Shown here: one piece after another, positions 39,543 to 48,736 of the stretch | Layout of the letters: the number at the start of each line of letters is the position of its first letter | Numbering within the stretch: the stretch's first letter is position 1 | Source: Winogradskyella litoriviva | GTDB lineage: Bacteria > Bacteroidota > Bacteroidia > Flavobacteriales > Flavobacteriaceae | Direction: 5' to 3' | NCBI RefSeq assembly: GCF_013249065.1 | Contig: NZ_JABRWQ010000005.1 | Coordinates: 186,001-250,000, forward strand | Length of the DNA stretch: 64,000 bases | Position numbers and translations under genes: made by a program | The notes under the pieces: generated by a model | Told to the model about the DNA's origin: nothing | The model's database searches: none | The model's input: the letters and a program-made list of their open reading frames with translations, nothing else

Positions 39543-41995
39543 TGCTACATTTTATAGACGTCATTTTACCAATTCCGCTTCAAAAGGCATTTACATATCA
39601 TATTACCGAAGCAGAATCCCAATTCCTAAAACCTGGAATGCGTGTGGCTGTTCCATTTGGTAAAAGTAAAATTTATACGGCTATAGTTTATACTATTCAT
39701 CAAAATCCACCAACGGCTTATGATGCTAAAACCATTCATCAAATTCTAGATGATTCGCCTTTGATTACAGAAAATCAGCTGAGGCATTGGGATTGGATAG
39801 CAAATTATTATATGTGTAGTATTGGTGAGGTTTTAAGAGCTGCCATGCCTAGTGCATTTTTGCTAGAAAGTGAAACAATAATTTCTAAAAATGAAAAGGT
39901 ACCTATTGATGAGTCTGAATTGAAAGATGAAGAATTTTTAATTTACGAGGCTTTACAACATCAATCATCTCTTAAAGTTAATGATGTTATTTCAATTTTA
40001 GATAAAAAACGTGTTTTACCTGTAATTAATGGCTTAGTAGAAAAAGGTGTTTTAAACCTACAAGAAGAACTCTACGAAAAATACACGCCAAAGTTGGTGC
40101 GCTATGTTAAGTTACATCACAATCATAAATCACAAGAGAAACTTCAAGAATTATTAGAAGAGTTAAGCAGAGCGGCAAAACAAAGAGAAGTAGTATTAAC
40201 GCTATTTACTATGGAGGCTTCCTTAAAACAGCCTATAAAAGTTTCAGAATTATCAGAGCGTAGTGGAGCGTCAACAAGTATAATTAAAGCACTAATAGAT
40301 AAACAAATTTTAGAAGAGTACCATATACAAGTAGACCGCGTTCAGTTTGAAGGTGAAGGTGATGCAGATGCCAAACGATTAAGTGAAGCACAGCAAAAGG
40401 CGTATGATGAGGTTGAATCTATTTTTGAAGAAAAGTCAGTAGCCTTATTACATGGTGTAACGTCTTCAGGTAAAACTGAAATTTATGTTCAACTCATTCA
40501 AAAACAACTAGAAATAGAAAAACAAGTGTTGTACTTGTTGCCAGAAATAGCATTAACTACGCAATTAGTAAATAGACTTCAAGATTATTTTGGAGAAAAA
40601 GTCGCTGTTTTTCATTCAAGATATTCAGGAAACGAAAGGGTAGAGGTTTGGCAAAATATGCTTTCAAATTCTGAGAAAGCTCAAGTTATCATTGGTGCGC
40701 GCTCGTCTTTATTATTGCCATTTCATAATTTAGGATTAATCATTGTAGATGAAGAGCACGAGCAATCTTACAAACAATTTGATCCTGCGCCACGTTATCA
40801 TGCCAGAGATGCTGCTGTTGTTTTAGCAAATATATTTAAAGCAAAAACGCTATTAGGTTCGGCAACACCAAGTTTAGAAAGTTATTTTAATGCTAGCCAA
40901 GGAAAATATGGTTTGGTAGAATTAAATACACGTTATAATAATGTATTAATGCCAGATATTGAATTGGTAGATTTAGCAGATAAATATAAACGTAAACGTA
41001 TGAAAGGTCATTTTAGTGACCGACTTATAGAAGAAATGACTGAAACTTTAGAAGAAGGGTTTCAGATTATATTATTTCAAAATAGAAGAGGGTATTCGCC
41101 AATTATTGAGTGTACAACTTGCGGTACCTCACCACAATGCCCAAATTGCGATGTCAGTTTAACCTATCATCAATATAGAGATCAATTGCGTTGTCATTAT
41201 TGTGGTTATAATTCGGCAATGCTAAAAACGTGTCAAGGTTGTGGAAATGCTACATTAGATACCAAAGGGTTTGGGACCGAACAAATTGAACAAGAAGTAA
41301 AAGTGTTATTTCCTGATAAAAAAATAGCACGAATGGACTTAGATACCACAAGAGGAAAGTACGGTTTTGAAAAGATTATAAATAGTTTTGAGCAACGCGA
41401 CATTGATATTTTGGTCGGCACACAAATGCTAACCAAAGGGTTAGATTTTAGATTTGTAAAATTAGTTGGTATTATGAATGCTGATAATTTGCTCAACTTT
41501 CCAGATTTTAGAGCACATGAGCGTAGCTATCAATTAATGGCACAAGTTTCTGGTAGAGCAGGACGAACCGATTTGCGAGGAAAAGTGCTTATTCAAACAT
41601 ATAATCCACATCATAACATATTGCAGCAAGTTTCTACAAACGCATATAAAGAAATGTTTGCAGAACAAATGAACGAGCGTTATAATTTTAAATATCCACC
41701 AATATATCGATTGATAAAAATTACGTTTAAGCATAAAGATTATAATCGTGTAAATATGGCAGCAGATTGGTTTGCAAAATCGTTAAAGCACTATTTTAAG
41801 TCTAATGTTTTAGGTCCAGAATTTCCTCCAGTATCTCGAATCCGTAATTTATATCATAAAAATGTTTTAATAAAGATTCCACATCAACAATCCTTAGTAA
41901 AAACAAAAGAAGCAATTAGTAAAATAGATAATAGTTTTAATGCGGTAAAAGAATTTAGACCCGTACGTGTTATTATTAATGTAGATAATTACTAA
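39542..41995 (+). CDS. priA: Primosomal protein N' (PriA helicase)
   Basis: 817 residues. Replication restart helicase that recognises stalled forks. The N-terminal DNA-binding part (FIDVILPIPLQKAFTYHITEAESQFLKPGMRVAVPFGKSKIYTAIV) leads to the helicase: Walker A LLHGVTSSGKTEIY, DEEHEQSYKQFDPAPRYHARDAAV, GSATPSLES. Four CxxC pairs (CTTC, CPNC, CHYC, CQGC) make the zinc-binding insertion at about residues 520-565; then VGTQMLTKGLDF and QVSGRAGR. All motifs intact. Starts within the stop codon of the DUF2147 gene (TAATG), so the two are translationally coupled. Confidence 0.97.
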   Translation: MLHFIDVILPIPLQKAFTYHITEAESQFLKPGMRVAVPFGKSKIYTAIVYTIHQNPPTAYDAKTIHQILDDSPLITENQLRHWDWIANYYMCSIGEVLRAAMPSAFLLESETIISKNEKVPIDESELKDEEFLIYEALQHQSSLKVNDVISILDKKRVLPVINGLVEKGVLNLQEELYEKYTPKLVRYVKLHHNHKSQEKLQELLEELSRAAKQREVVLTLFTMEASLKQPIKVSELSERSGASTSIIKALIDKQILEEYHIQVDRVQFEGEGDADAKRLSEAQQKAYDEVESIFEEKSVALLHGVTSSGKTEIYVQLIQKQLEIEKQVLYLLPEIALTTQLVNRLQDYFGEKVAVFHSRYSGNERVEVWQNMLSNSEKAQVIIGARSSLLLPFHNLGLIIVDEEHEQSYKQFDPAPRYHARDAAVVLANIFKAKTLLGSATPSLESYFNASQGKYGLVELNTRYNNVLMPDIELVDLADKYKRKRMKGHFSDRLIEEMTETLEEGFQIILFQNRRGYSPIIECTTCGTSPQCPNCDVSLTYHQYRDQLRCHYCGYNSAMLKTCQGCGNATLDTKGFGTEQIEQEVKVLFPDKKIARMDLDTTRGKYGFEKIINSFEQRDIDILVGTQMLTKGLDFRFVKLVGIMNADNLLNFPDFRAHERSYQLMAQVSGRAGRTDLRGKVLIQTYNPHHNILQQVSTNAYKEMFAEQMNERYNFKYPPIYRLIKITFKHKDYNRVNMAADWFAKSLKHYFKSNVLGPEFPPVSRIRNLYHKNVLIKIPHQQSLVKTKEAISKIDNSFNAVKEFRPVRVIINVDNY

Positions 41996-42124
41996 AAGCA
42001 CATAGAACTAGCAGATTAAAAACTTTTGATAATAAAATTAATTAAAGATTATCTAATTCTACTAATATGCTGAAGAAACCAAAACTAATAGTCTCCTAAA
42101 GGCAACTTTTGAGGTGTAAAAACC

Positions 42125-42156
42125 AAAAAATCCTAAGCCATGGCTTAGGATTTTTT
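42125..42156. terminator. Perfect palindromic bidirectional terminator
   Basis: A gap-free 32-base palindrome: AAAAAATCCTAAGCCA followed by its exact complement TGGCTTAGGATTTTTT. It sits between the convergent priA and LytTR genes and has T-runs in both directions. Confidence 0.9.
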
Positions 42157-42196
42157 AAAATTATAATGTAATGCTTAAATCATAAATGTAAATGTT

Positions 42197-42892
42197 CTAC
42201 ATGTTATTTAAAGCATCAACTAATTGAGTCTTTTTGTTTCGACTCAATGGAATTTCGTAAGCGCCAACTTCAACATTTTTACTGTTAAATCGGTCAATTT
42301 TATCGAGATTCACAATATAAGATTTGTGTATTCTTAAAAATTTTCCTTCTGGTAGTTCGCTTTCAAAAGCTTTCATTGTTGATAGAACCACAAGACTGTT
42401 TTCTTCAGTAACTACTTTTACATAATCACCAAGAGCTTCAATCCATTTAATGTCCTTAATATAAACTTTACGTTTTTTAAGGTTACTTTTCACAAAAATA
42501 TGTTCGCCATCCGTTTCATTAAAGTCCAGTTTTAATTTGTGCTGCTCAATAGCTTTTTCTACGGCAGTATTAAAACGTTCTTTAGTAATTGGTTTTTGAA
42601 GGTAATCTGTGGCATCATAATTAAATGCTTTAAAAGCATATTCGGTTTTACCGGTAACAAAAATAATTTGGGGTTTGTTGTTGAGTACATCTAGCAACTC
42701 AAAACCGTTTAATACAGGCATCTCTATATCTAAGAAGATAAGATCTACTTTATGTGTATTAAGACCGTTTTTTGTTTCTAACGCACTGCTGTACTCTGCA
42801 ATAAGATTAAGTGAGGAATGATTCTCAATTAACTTTACTATAGAGAGGCGCTGAATCGCAGAATCATCAACAACTACACAGTTTAAAGTCAT
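42197..42892 (-). CDS. LytTR family response regulator
   Basis: 231 residues. Receiver: CVVVDDSAIQRLSIVKLIENH, phospho-Asp in LIFLDIEMPVLNGFELL, FVTGKTEYAFKAFNYDATDYLQKPITKERF. LytTR domain: IFVKSNLKKRKVYIKDIKWIEALGDYVKVVTEENSLVVLSTMKAFESELPEGKFLRIHKSYIVNLDKIDRF. No kinase gene is adjacent, so it is an orphan regulator in this window. Divergent from the ribosomal protein operon with 214 bases between. Confidence 0.95.
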   Translation of the reverse strand: MTLNCVVVDDSAIQRLSIVKLIENHSSLNLIAEYSSALETKNGLNTHKVDLIFLDIEMPVLNGFELLDVLNNKPQIIFVTGKTEYAFKAFNYDATDYLQKPITKERFNTAVEKAIEQHKLKLDFNETDGEHIFVKSNLKKRKVYIKDIKWIEALGDYVKVVTEENSLVVLSTMKAFESELPEGKFLRIHKSYIVNLDKIDRFNSKNVEVGAYEIPLSRNKKTQLVDALNNM

Positions 42893-43042
42893 AACATTAT
42901 TAATTTTAGGTTAAGATATCGACAATAGTACGATAAATTCGGTTAAAAAACAAATTTTACCGACAAACCGTATTAATTAACATAATTTTTTTTTGATTTT
43001 TAGTCTATTAATTAATTGGTCTAAAAGTACTTGCAAAACATG

Positions 43043-43073
43043 TTGCCAGTTATAGAATAAATGTGTATTTTTG
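43043..43073 (+). promoter_or_regulatory. Promoter of the rpsF-rpsR-rplI operon
   Basis: TTG (43043-43045), 20 bases, TATTTTTG (43066-43073), exact TAnnTTTG. The predicted start near 43080 gives a 27-base leader to rpsF. Confidence 0.75.
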
Positions 43074-43106
43074 CACCCGTTTTAACAATAAACAAAATTA
43101 TTTATT

Positions 43107-43451
43107 ATGAATCATTATGAAACTGTTTTCATCTTAAATCCCGTTTTATCTGAAGATCAGATAAAGGAGACAGTAAAGAAATATGAGGATTTCCTCGTTT
43201 CTAAAGGTGCTAAGATGATATCCAAAGAAGATTGGGGCTTAAAAAAATTAGCTTACCCAATTCAAAACAAAAAAAGTGGTTTTTACCATTTATTTGAGTA
43301 CCAAGTTGCTGGTGAAGCAATTGAGCCTTTAGAAGTAGAATTTAGACGTGATGAGCGTTTTATGCGTTACTTAACTGTGAAATTAGACAAGCATGCTGTT
43401 TCATGGGCTGAGAGAAGAAGAGAAAAACTTAAAGTAAAAGCAAAAGCATAA
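43107..43451 (+). CDS. rpsF: 30S ribosomal protein S6
   Basis: 114 residues. Characteristic start [29 protein letters not shown] followed by [28 protein letters not shown] and [19 protein letters not shown], with the usual basic tail. S6 binds S18 on the central domain of 16S rRNA. First gene of the S6-S18-L9 operon, driven by a consensus promoter. Confidence 0.98.
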   Translation: MNHYETVFILNPVLSEDQIKETVKKYEDFLVSKGAKMISKEDWGLKKLAYPIQNKKSGFYHLFEYQVAGEAIEPLEVEFRRDERFMRYLTVKLDKHAVSWAERRREKLKVKAKA

Positions 43452-43453
43452 TT

Positions 43454-43750
43454 ATGTCATCTATAGAACAACAAGCAAAAGGAAAAAAAGACGGAGAAAT
43501 TAGATATTTAACACCGTTAAATATTGAGACGTCTAAAACTAAAAAATATTGTCGTTTTCAGAAATCTGGAATCAAGTATGTAGATTATAAAGATGCAGAT
43601 TGGTTATTAGGTTTTGTAAACGAACAAGGTAAGTTATTACCAAGACGTTTAACAGGTACTTCTTTAAAGTATCAAAGAAAAGTATCTGTGGCAGTAAAAA
43701 GAGCTAGACACTTAGCCTTAATGCCATACGTAGCTGATTTATTAAAATAA
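43454..43750 (+). CDS. rpsR: 30S ribosomal protein S18
   Basis: 98 residues; the N-terminal ~20 residues are a lineage-type extension. Core: [79 protein letters not shown], the full S18 signature. The single Cys in KYCRF lies where zinc-type S18 proteins have more Cys, so this is the Cys-poor form. Follows rpsF by two bases. Confidence 0.98.
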   Translation: MSSIEQQAKGKKDGEIRYLTPLNIETSKTKKYCRFQKSGIKYVDYKDADWLLGFVNEQGKLLPRRLTGTSLKYQRKVSVAVKRARHLALMPYVADLLK

Positions 43751-43762
43751 AATATCATAACA

Positions 43763-44224
43763 ATGGAACTTATATTAAAACAAGACGTTGAAAATTTAGG
43801 ATTTAAAGACGATATTGTATCTGTTAAGAACGGTTATGGTAGAAATTTTTTAATTCCTCAAGGGCATGCCATTATGGCTACATCTTCTGCTAAAAAAGTA
43901 TTAGCAGAAACCTTAAAGCAAAGAGCTTACAAAGAAAAAGCAATTATTGCTGAAGCAGAAAAAACGGCTGATGCTCTAAAAGCATTAGAGATTAAAATTA
44001 CAGCTAAAGCTGGTACAGGTGCTACTGCTGGAGATAAATTATTTGGTTCTATTACCACTATAGATTTAGCTGCTGCACTTAAAAATGCTGGTCACGATGT
44101 TGATAAGAAATTTATTTCTATCAATGGTGGTAACATTAAGCGTTTAGGTCAGTACGAAGCTGCAATTAGATTACACAGATCAGTAACAGTAGATTTAACT
44201 TTCGATGTTATTGCTGACGCTTAA
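43763..44224 (+). CDS. rplI: 50S ribosomal protein L9
   Basis: 153 residues. N-terminal 23S-binding domain MELILKQDVENLGFKDDIVSVKNGYGRNFLIPQGHAI, long helix (TLKQRAYKEKAIIAEAEKTADALKALEIKI) and C-terminal domain (GDKLFGSITTIDLAAALKNAGHDVDKKFISI). Two-domain, full-length L9. Last gene of the operon, with a strong terminator following. Confidence 0.98.
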   Translation: MELILKQDVENLGFKDDIVSVKNGYGRNFLIPQGHAIMATSSAKKVLAETLKQRAYKEKAIIAEAEKTADALKALEIKITAKAGTGATAGDKLFGSITTIDLAAALKNAGHDVDKKFISINGGNIKRLGQYEAAIRLHRSVTVDLTFDVIADA

Positions 44225-44243
44225 TCTTTTATAATACATTATT

Positions 44244-44273
44244 AAAAACCGTTTAGTTTTCTAAGCGGTTTTT
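44244..44273 (+). terminator. Intrinsic terminator of the ribosomal protein operon
   Basis: Stem AAAAACCGTTTAG / CTAAGCGGTTTTT (one G-U) with a TTTT loop and trailing T-run at 44273-44275. Confidence 0.9.
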
Positions 44274-44344
44274 TTATAACTTTTTTTTAGACATAATTAG
44301 ACTTCTCATTTTTTTGCCTTTTAAGTCTTTATTATTACTTTATT

Positions 44345-45211
44345 ATGAAAAATTTTCTCCTAATATTTATACTTTGTGCTTTTATAGGTTGTAAATCTTC
44401 AACAGATAAAAAAGAAACTATTGAAGTTTCTAAATTGATTGAATTGTTTAAGCCCTCTCGCTCAGATTATCCAAATATTAGTGTACATCGTGGTGGTAAA
44501 GGATTATTAAATTATCCTGAAAACTGTTTAGAAACGCTTAAATATATTAACGAAAATATATATGCTATATACGAAGTAGATGTTGCACAAACAAAAGATG
44601 GAATGCTTGTATTAATGCACGATAATTCTATAGATAGAACAACAACCGGAACAGGTAAAGTAAGTAGCTTAACTTATAATGAGCTAAAAGAATTTTATTT
44701 GGTTGATGATTATGGTAATGAAACTCAATTTAAAATTCCATTATTTACAGAAATTCTTTCTTGGTGCAAAAATAATAATGTGATTTTAACAATTGATATT
44801 AAAAGAAGTGTAAAGCAAGAAAATGTTATTAAAACTATTCGTAACGAAAATGCTCAAGACAATAGTATTATAATTACTTATGATGTGGAGCAAGCAAAAA
44901 CAGCATATCAGTTAGCACCAGAATTACTGTTATCTGTTTCAGCAAGAAATAATGAAGAATTTAATAGACTTTTAGAAGCAAAAATACCTACAGAAAATAT
45001 GTTAGCTTTTACCGGAACGCGTTTATCTCACGAATCACTTTTTAAACGTTTGCATGATAATAATATCGTTTGTATGCTTGGTACTTTAGGGAATTTAGAT
45101 AAAAGTGCACAAACCAAAGGAGACGATTTATATATTAAATGGAAGATAACAGGAGCTGATATTATGGCAACAGATAGGCCTTTTGCCGCTTTTAAAGCCA
45201 TTAATAATTAA
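44345..45211 (+). CDS. Glycerophosphodiester phosphodiesterase family lipoprotein
   Basis: 288 residues. Signal MKNFLLIFILCAFIGC (lipobox FIGC). GDPD core: ISVHRGGKGLLNYPENCLETL (catalytic His, with HRG), YAIYEVDVAQTKDGMLVLMHDNSIDRTTTGTGKV (the metal-binding Glu-x-Asp and catalytic His-Asp), ILTIDIKRSV, MLGTLGNLDKSAQTKGDDLYIKWKITGADIMATDRP. It hydrolyses glycerophosphodiesters in the periplasm, supplying glycerol-3-phosphate or phosphate. All catalytic residues are present. Confidence 0.93.
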   Translation: MKNFLLIFILCAFIGCKSSTDKKETIEVSKLIELFKPSRSDYPNISVHRGGKGLLNYPENCLETLKYINENIYAIYEVDVAQTKDGMLVLMHDNSIDRTTTGTGKVSSLTYNELKEFYLVDDYGNETQFKIPLFTEILSWCKNNNVILTIDIKRSVKQENVIKTIRNENAQDNSIIITYDVEQAKTAYQLAPELLLSVSARNNEEFNRLLEAKIPTENMLAFTGTRLSHESLFKRLHDNNIVCMLGTLGNLDKSAQTKGDDLYIKWKITGADIMATDRPFAAFKAINN

Positions 45212-45258
45212 ATTCTGAAACAATTTTAAAATAACAATCATCTAATAATCTTAACCAG

Positions 45259-45732
45259 ATGAAATATTCAAGATTAACAAAAGAACAATTTGAAGAATTA
45301 CACCTAGAATTCATCAATTTTTTAGCTACTCAATCCATTACAGGTGATGAGTGGGAAGATATTAAGAAGAATAAACCCGAAACTGCCGAACAAGAATTAG
45401 ATGTGTTCAGTGATTTAGTTTGGTTAGGTGTACTACAAAAAGTGGAGTTTTTAGAGCATATTTCTCCAAATCAAATTCATTTATTTCAATGTAATGAAAA
45501 AAGCATGCGTTTAATTGCTTTAAGAATTGACAATAAACGAGTAGATTTTACAACCAAAGAAGGTTTTAATTGGTTGCGCGATAATCTATTGTCAGATTCT
45601 GTTGAGTTTTTCAATGCTAAAAAAGACTACTCTGACGATAAGTATTTAGATATTTTTAAAATGATTCAGTCTGGTGCTAATATCACAAAAGGTGAGTTGT
45701 TTAATTACTTTGCTAATTTGGTGAAAGGATAA
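45259..45732 (+). CDS. DUF6495 family cytoplasmic protein
   Basis: 157 residues with no signal peptide: MKYSRLTKEQFEELHLEFINFLATQSITGDEWEDIKKNKPETAEQELDVFSDLVWLGVLQKVEFLEHISPNQIHLFQC...GANITKGELFNYFANLVKG. Matches the DUF6495 family of Bacteroidota by the 'ITGDEW..IK...PE.A...LD.FSD.VW' pattern. Function unknown. Follows the GDPD gene at a distance of 47 bases, possibly co-transcribed. Confidence 0.85.
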   Translation: MKYSRLTKEQFEELHLEFINFLATQSITGDEWEDIKKNKPETAEQELDVFSDLVWLGVLQKVEFLEHISPNQIHLFQCNEKSMRLIALRIDNKRVDFTTKEGFNWLRDNLLSDSVEFFNAKKDYSDDKYLDIFKMIQSGANITKGELFNYFANLVKG

Positions 45733-45752
45733 ATTCCTGTGTAGGCAGGAAT
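45733..45752. repeat. ATTCCTGC-type short palindromic repeat, copy 1
   Basis: ATTCCTG-TGTAGG-CAGGAAT directly after the DUF6495 stop codon. One of three related copies within 1.6 kb. Confidence 0.6.
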
Positions 45753-45860
45753 CTCGTGTTAAATGTGAATTTATTTGTTTTTTAGAACGCTCTATCTATA
45801 TTGGTTCTTTTCTCCAACGATTTTGAATTATTAAAGTCTAGTAAATTGGAGTATTTTAAG

Positions 45861-45880
45861 ATTCCTGCCTTCGCAGGAAT
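45861..45880. repeat. ATTCCTGC-type short palindromic repeat, copy 2
   Basis: ATTCCTGC-CTTC-GCAGGAAT, a perfect 8-bp hairpin just before the permease stop codon on the opposite strand; it may also act as its terminator. Confidence 0.65.
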
Positions 45881-45881
45881 T

Positions 45882-47123
45882 TTACTCATAACGCAAACTC
45901 TCAATAGGGTCTAGTCTTGCCGCTTTAGTTGCAGGATATAAACCAGAAACAATAGCGACTATAAAAGCAATACTAGTAGCCCAAATCATGGCAACCCAAG
46001 GTGTGGAGAATTCTAAATCAAAAGCATGAGCTACAGCCAAGCCTATTAAAACACCGAGTATAATTCCTAAAATACCACCAAGTTGACCAATGATTATGGT
46101 TTCCATAAAAAATTGAAATGCAATTGTTTTACTTTTTGCTCCAAGTGCTTTTCTAACACCAATTTCTCTAGTACGTTCACTAACAGAAACGAGCATTATA
46201 TTCATTAATGCTATGGTAGATCCAAAAATGGTAATGATGCTAATAATCCAGGCAGCAAAATAAAGTGCAGCAGTATTTTCTGCAACTCGGTTTAATAAAT
46301 CATCGCTACGTTCAATGCCAAAATCATTTTCTTCAACTGGGTTAAGACCTCTAATATTTCTGAAAGTTAAAATAGCATCTTCTTGTGCAGCATCTAGCAT
46401 ATCAGTCTTTTCAACTTTTACACTTAAGCTATAATTAATATTAGCATTGGTAAATATAGAACGTGCTTTTTGAATAGGCATTATCACTCTTAAATCTTGA
46501 TTATTGCCAAACGTAGAACCTTTTTCTTTTAAAACGCCTATAACTTTAAACTTAGATCCTCTAATGCTTATGGTTTTATTAATTGGGTTTGTTTCAGGAA
46601 ATAAGGCTTTTTGTAAATCACTTCCAATAACACAAACCGCATTACTATTTTCTACATCAAAAACATTGAGTGAACGACCATTTTCTATTTCTAATCCCGA
46701 ATTTTCAATGTAAAATTCGTTAGCACCTAAAACAGCCACTTCAGGATCTGTTTTTTCGTTATCATATTTAACCTCTGCGGTATTTGTACCAAAAAAAGAA
46801 ACACCAACTTTAGTGAATGGAAAGTTGTAATTATCTTCAAAATCCTTTACGTTTCTATAATTGATAACCGGATTTATTTTTTGTCGTTCTCTACTACTTT
46901 GGCGTTGGTTAGTGAATTCGTAACGCTGAAAATTAAACGTATTAGAACCCATTGAAGTAAAATTACTTGTAATTGTATTTTCTAATGCAGATACTCCACT
47001 TAAAATTCCAACTAAAGCCATAATACCAATTGCGATAATTAAAACCGTTAAAATAGTACGTAATAACTGCCCTTTAATAGAGTCGAAGGCAATTCTAATA
47101 TTCTCTCTAGCTAATGAAAACAT
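45882..47123 (-). CDS. ABC transporter permease, MacB/FtsX type
   Basis: About 413 residues from ATG 47123 (MFSLARENIRIAFDSIKGQLLRTILTVLIIAIGIMALVGILSG); in-frame codons to 47198 lack permease character. Four membrane helices: one N-terminal, then a large MacB_PCD periplasmic domain (about 45-280), then three helices ending in SVSERTREIGVRKALGAKSKTIAFQFFMETIIIGQLGGILGIILGVLIG and SGLYPATKAARLDPIESLRYE. Works with an ATPase and often an adaptor in lipoprotein or antimicrobial export; neither is next to it here, so it is an orphan in this window. Confidence 0.93.
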   Translation of the reverse strand: MFSLARENIRIAFDSIKGQLLRTILTVLIIAIGIMALVGILSGVSALENTITSNFTSMGSNTFNFQRYEFTNQRQSSRERQKINPVINYRNVKDFEDNYNFPFTKVGVSFFGTNTAEVKYDNEKTDPEVAVLGANEFYIENSGLEIENGRSLNVFDVENSNAVCVIGSDLQKALFPETNPINKTISIRGSKFKVIGVLKEKGSTFGNNQDLRVIMPIQKARSIFTNANINYSLSVKVEKTDMLDAAQEDAILTFRNIRGLNPVEENDFGIERSDDLLNRVAENTAALYFAAWIISIITIFGSTIALMNIMLVSVSERTREIGVRKALGAKSKTIAFQFFMETIIIGQLGGILGIILGVLIGLAVAHAFDLEFSTPWVAMIWATSIAFIVAIVSGLYPATKAARLDPIESLRYE

Positions 47124-47274
47124 AGTTTTTTGTCGCGTTAGTTGGGTTGTTTTAAGTATAAGACTACTTAATCCGTATAAAGTTACTATAAAATCCAATT
47201 ATCTTAGTCAGACCTCTGAAAAATATAATATTTTTGTGACGAATCTAGAGTTTAAAATAAGTTTCACTAAAAGA

Positions 47275-47296
47275 GATTCCTGTTTTTGCAGGACAG
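47275..47296. repeat. ATTCCTGC-type short palindromic repeat, diverged copy 3
   Basis: GATTCCTG-TTTTTG-CAGGACAG: the left arm is intact, the right arm reads CAGGAC rather than CAGGAAT. It lies in the hisS 5' region, four bases before the start codon. Confidence 0.45.
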
Positions 47297-47299
47297 ATT

Positions 47300-48682
47300 A
47301 TGGCACAAAAACCAAGCATCCCAAAAGGTACAAGAGATTTTAATGCAGCAGAAGTTGCAAAACGTTCTTATATAATGGAAACTATAAAAGAACAGTTTCA
47401 AATTTTTGGATTTCAACCTATTGAAACCCCAAGTTTTGAAAACTCAGAAACCTTAATGGGAAAATATGGAGATGAAGGTGATCGCTTGATTTTTAAGATT
47501 TTAAATAGTGGTGAATATTTGAAGAAGATTTCTGACGAAGATTATAATGCTAAGTCTGAGAGTACAATAACGCCTAAGATTTCAGAAAAAGCACTACGTT
47601 ACGATCTTACAGTCCCTTTTGCACGTTACGTAGTACAACATCAAAACGAAATAGAATTTCCTTTCAAAAGATATCAAATTCAACCAGTTTGGCGTGCAGA
47701 CCGTCCACAAAAAGGACGTTTTAGAGAATTCTATCAATGTGATGCAGATGTGGTAGGTTCTAAATCTTTGTTTCAAGAAGTAGAATTTGTGCAGCTATAT
47801 GATGCGGTTTTTTCAGCTTTAAAATTAGAAGGTGTTACCATAAAAATAAATAACCGAAAAATCTTATCTGGTATTGCAGAAGTGATTGGTGCACAAGATA
47901 AACTCATCGATTTTACAGTGGCTTTAGATAAGTTAGATAAAATAGGAGAGGAGAAAGTAAAAGAAGAAATGCGAGGTAAAGGTATTTCTGAAGATGGTAT
48001 TACTAAGCTTCAGCCGTTATTTACATTAAAAGGTGATTTTGGCAATCAAATAGAAAGTTTAAAGTCAATTTTAAGTACTTCGGAAATTGGATTAAAAGGG
48101 ATTGAAGAATTAGAGTTTATAAACACGGCAATTTCAAACTTAAAACTAAAAACAGCTCAACTTCAATTGGATGTTACTTTAGCGAGAGGACTAAATTATT
48201 ATACAGGTGCTATTTTTGAAGTGTCCGCACCAGAAGGTGTAAAAATGGGATCCATTGGTGGTGGAGGTCGTTACGATGACCTTACGGGAATTTTTGGGCT
48301 TAAGGATATGAGTGGTGTTGGTATAAGCTTTGGTTTAGACCGTATTTATTTAGTGTTGGAAGAATTAAACTTATTTCCAGATACCATTACAGATGCCACT
48401 AAAGTATTATTTATCAATTTTGGTGATAAAGAAGCGATGTACAGTTTAGGTGCTGTAACCAAGTTAAGAGCAGAAGGTATAAAAGCAGAGTTGTTTCCAG
48501 ATGCTGCAATATCGGGCAAGCAAAAGAAAAAGCAAATGAACTATGCTAATCGTCGTAATATTCCTTATGTAGTTTTAGTTGGTGATCAAGAATTAAATTC
48601 TGAGGTGTTTACATTTAAAAATATGACTACTGGTGAGCAACATGAAGTAAGTTTTGAAGCCTTATTAAAGTTATTAAAATAA
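47300..48682 (+). CDS. hisS: Histidine-tRNA ligase
   Basis: 460 residues. Class II aminoacyl-tRNA synthetase: [22 protein letters not shown], motif 2 region [28 protein letters not shown], the HisRS-specific [14 protein letters not shown], motif 3 [17 protein letters not shown]...[17 protein letters not shown], then a C-terminal anticodon-binding domain ([32 protein letters not shown]). Complete and unremarkable. The diverged palindromic repeat overlaps its ribosome-binding region. Confidence 0.98.
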   Translation: MAQKPSIPKGTRDFNAAEVAKRSYIMETIKEQFQIFGFQPIETPSFENSETLMGKYGDEGDRLIFKILNSGEYLKKISDEDYNAKSESTITPKISEKALRYDLTVPFARYVVQHQNEIEFPFKRYQIQPVWRADRPQKGRFREFYQCDADVVGSKSLFQEVEFVQLYDAVFSALKLEGVTIKINNRKILSGIAEVIGAQDKLIDFTVALDKLDKIGEEKVKEEMRGKGISEDGITKLQPLFTLKGDFGNQIESLKSILSTSEIGLKGIEELEFINTAISNLKLKTAQLQLDVTLARGLNYYTGAIFEVSAPEGVKMGSIGGGGRYDDLTGIFGLKDMSGVGISFGLDRIYLVLEELNLFPDTITDATKVLFINFGDKEAMYSLGAVTKLRAEGIKAELFPDAAISGKQKKKQMNYANRRNIPYVVLVGDQELNSEVFTFKNMTTGEQHEVSFEALLKLLK

Positions 48683-48684
48683 AA

Positions 48685-48716
48685 AAAGCCTCAATCGTAT
48701 TAAGATTGAGACTTTC
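48685..48716. terminator. Bidirectional terminator between hisS and the 1403-residue protein gene
   Basis: CTCAATC (48690-48696) / GATTGAG (48704-48710), extended by AAAG/CTTT, directly after the hisS stop. A-run on the left and T-rich on the right allow termination both ways. Confidence 0.8.
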
Positions 48717-48736
48717 TTATTACTAACTAAAAACAA

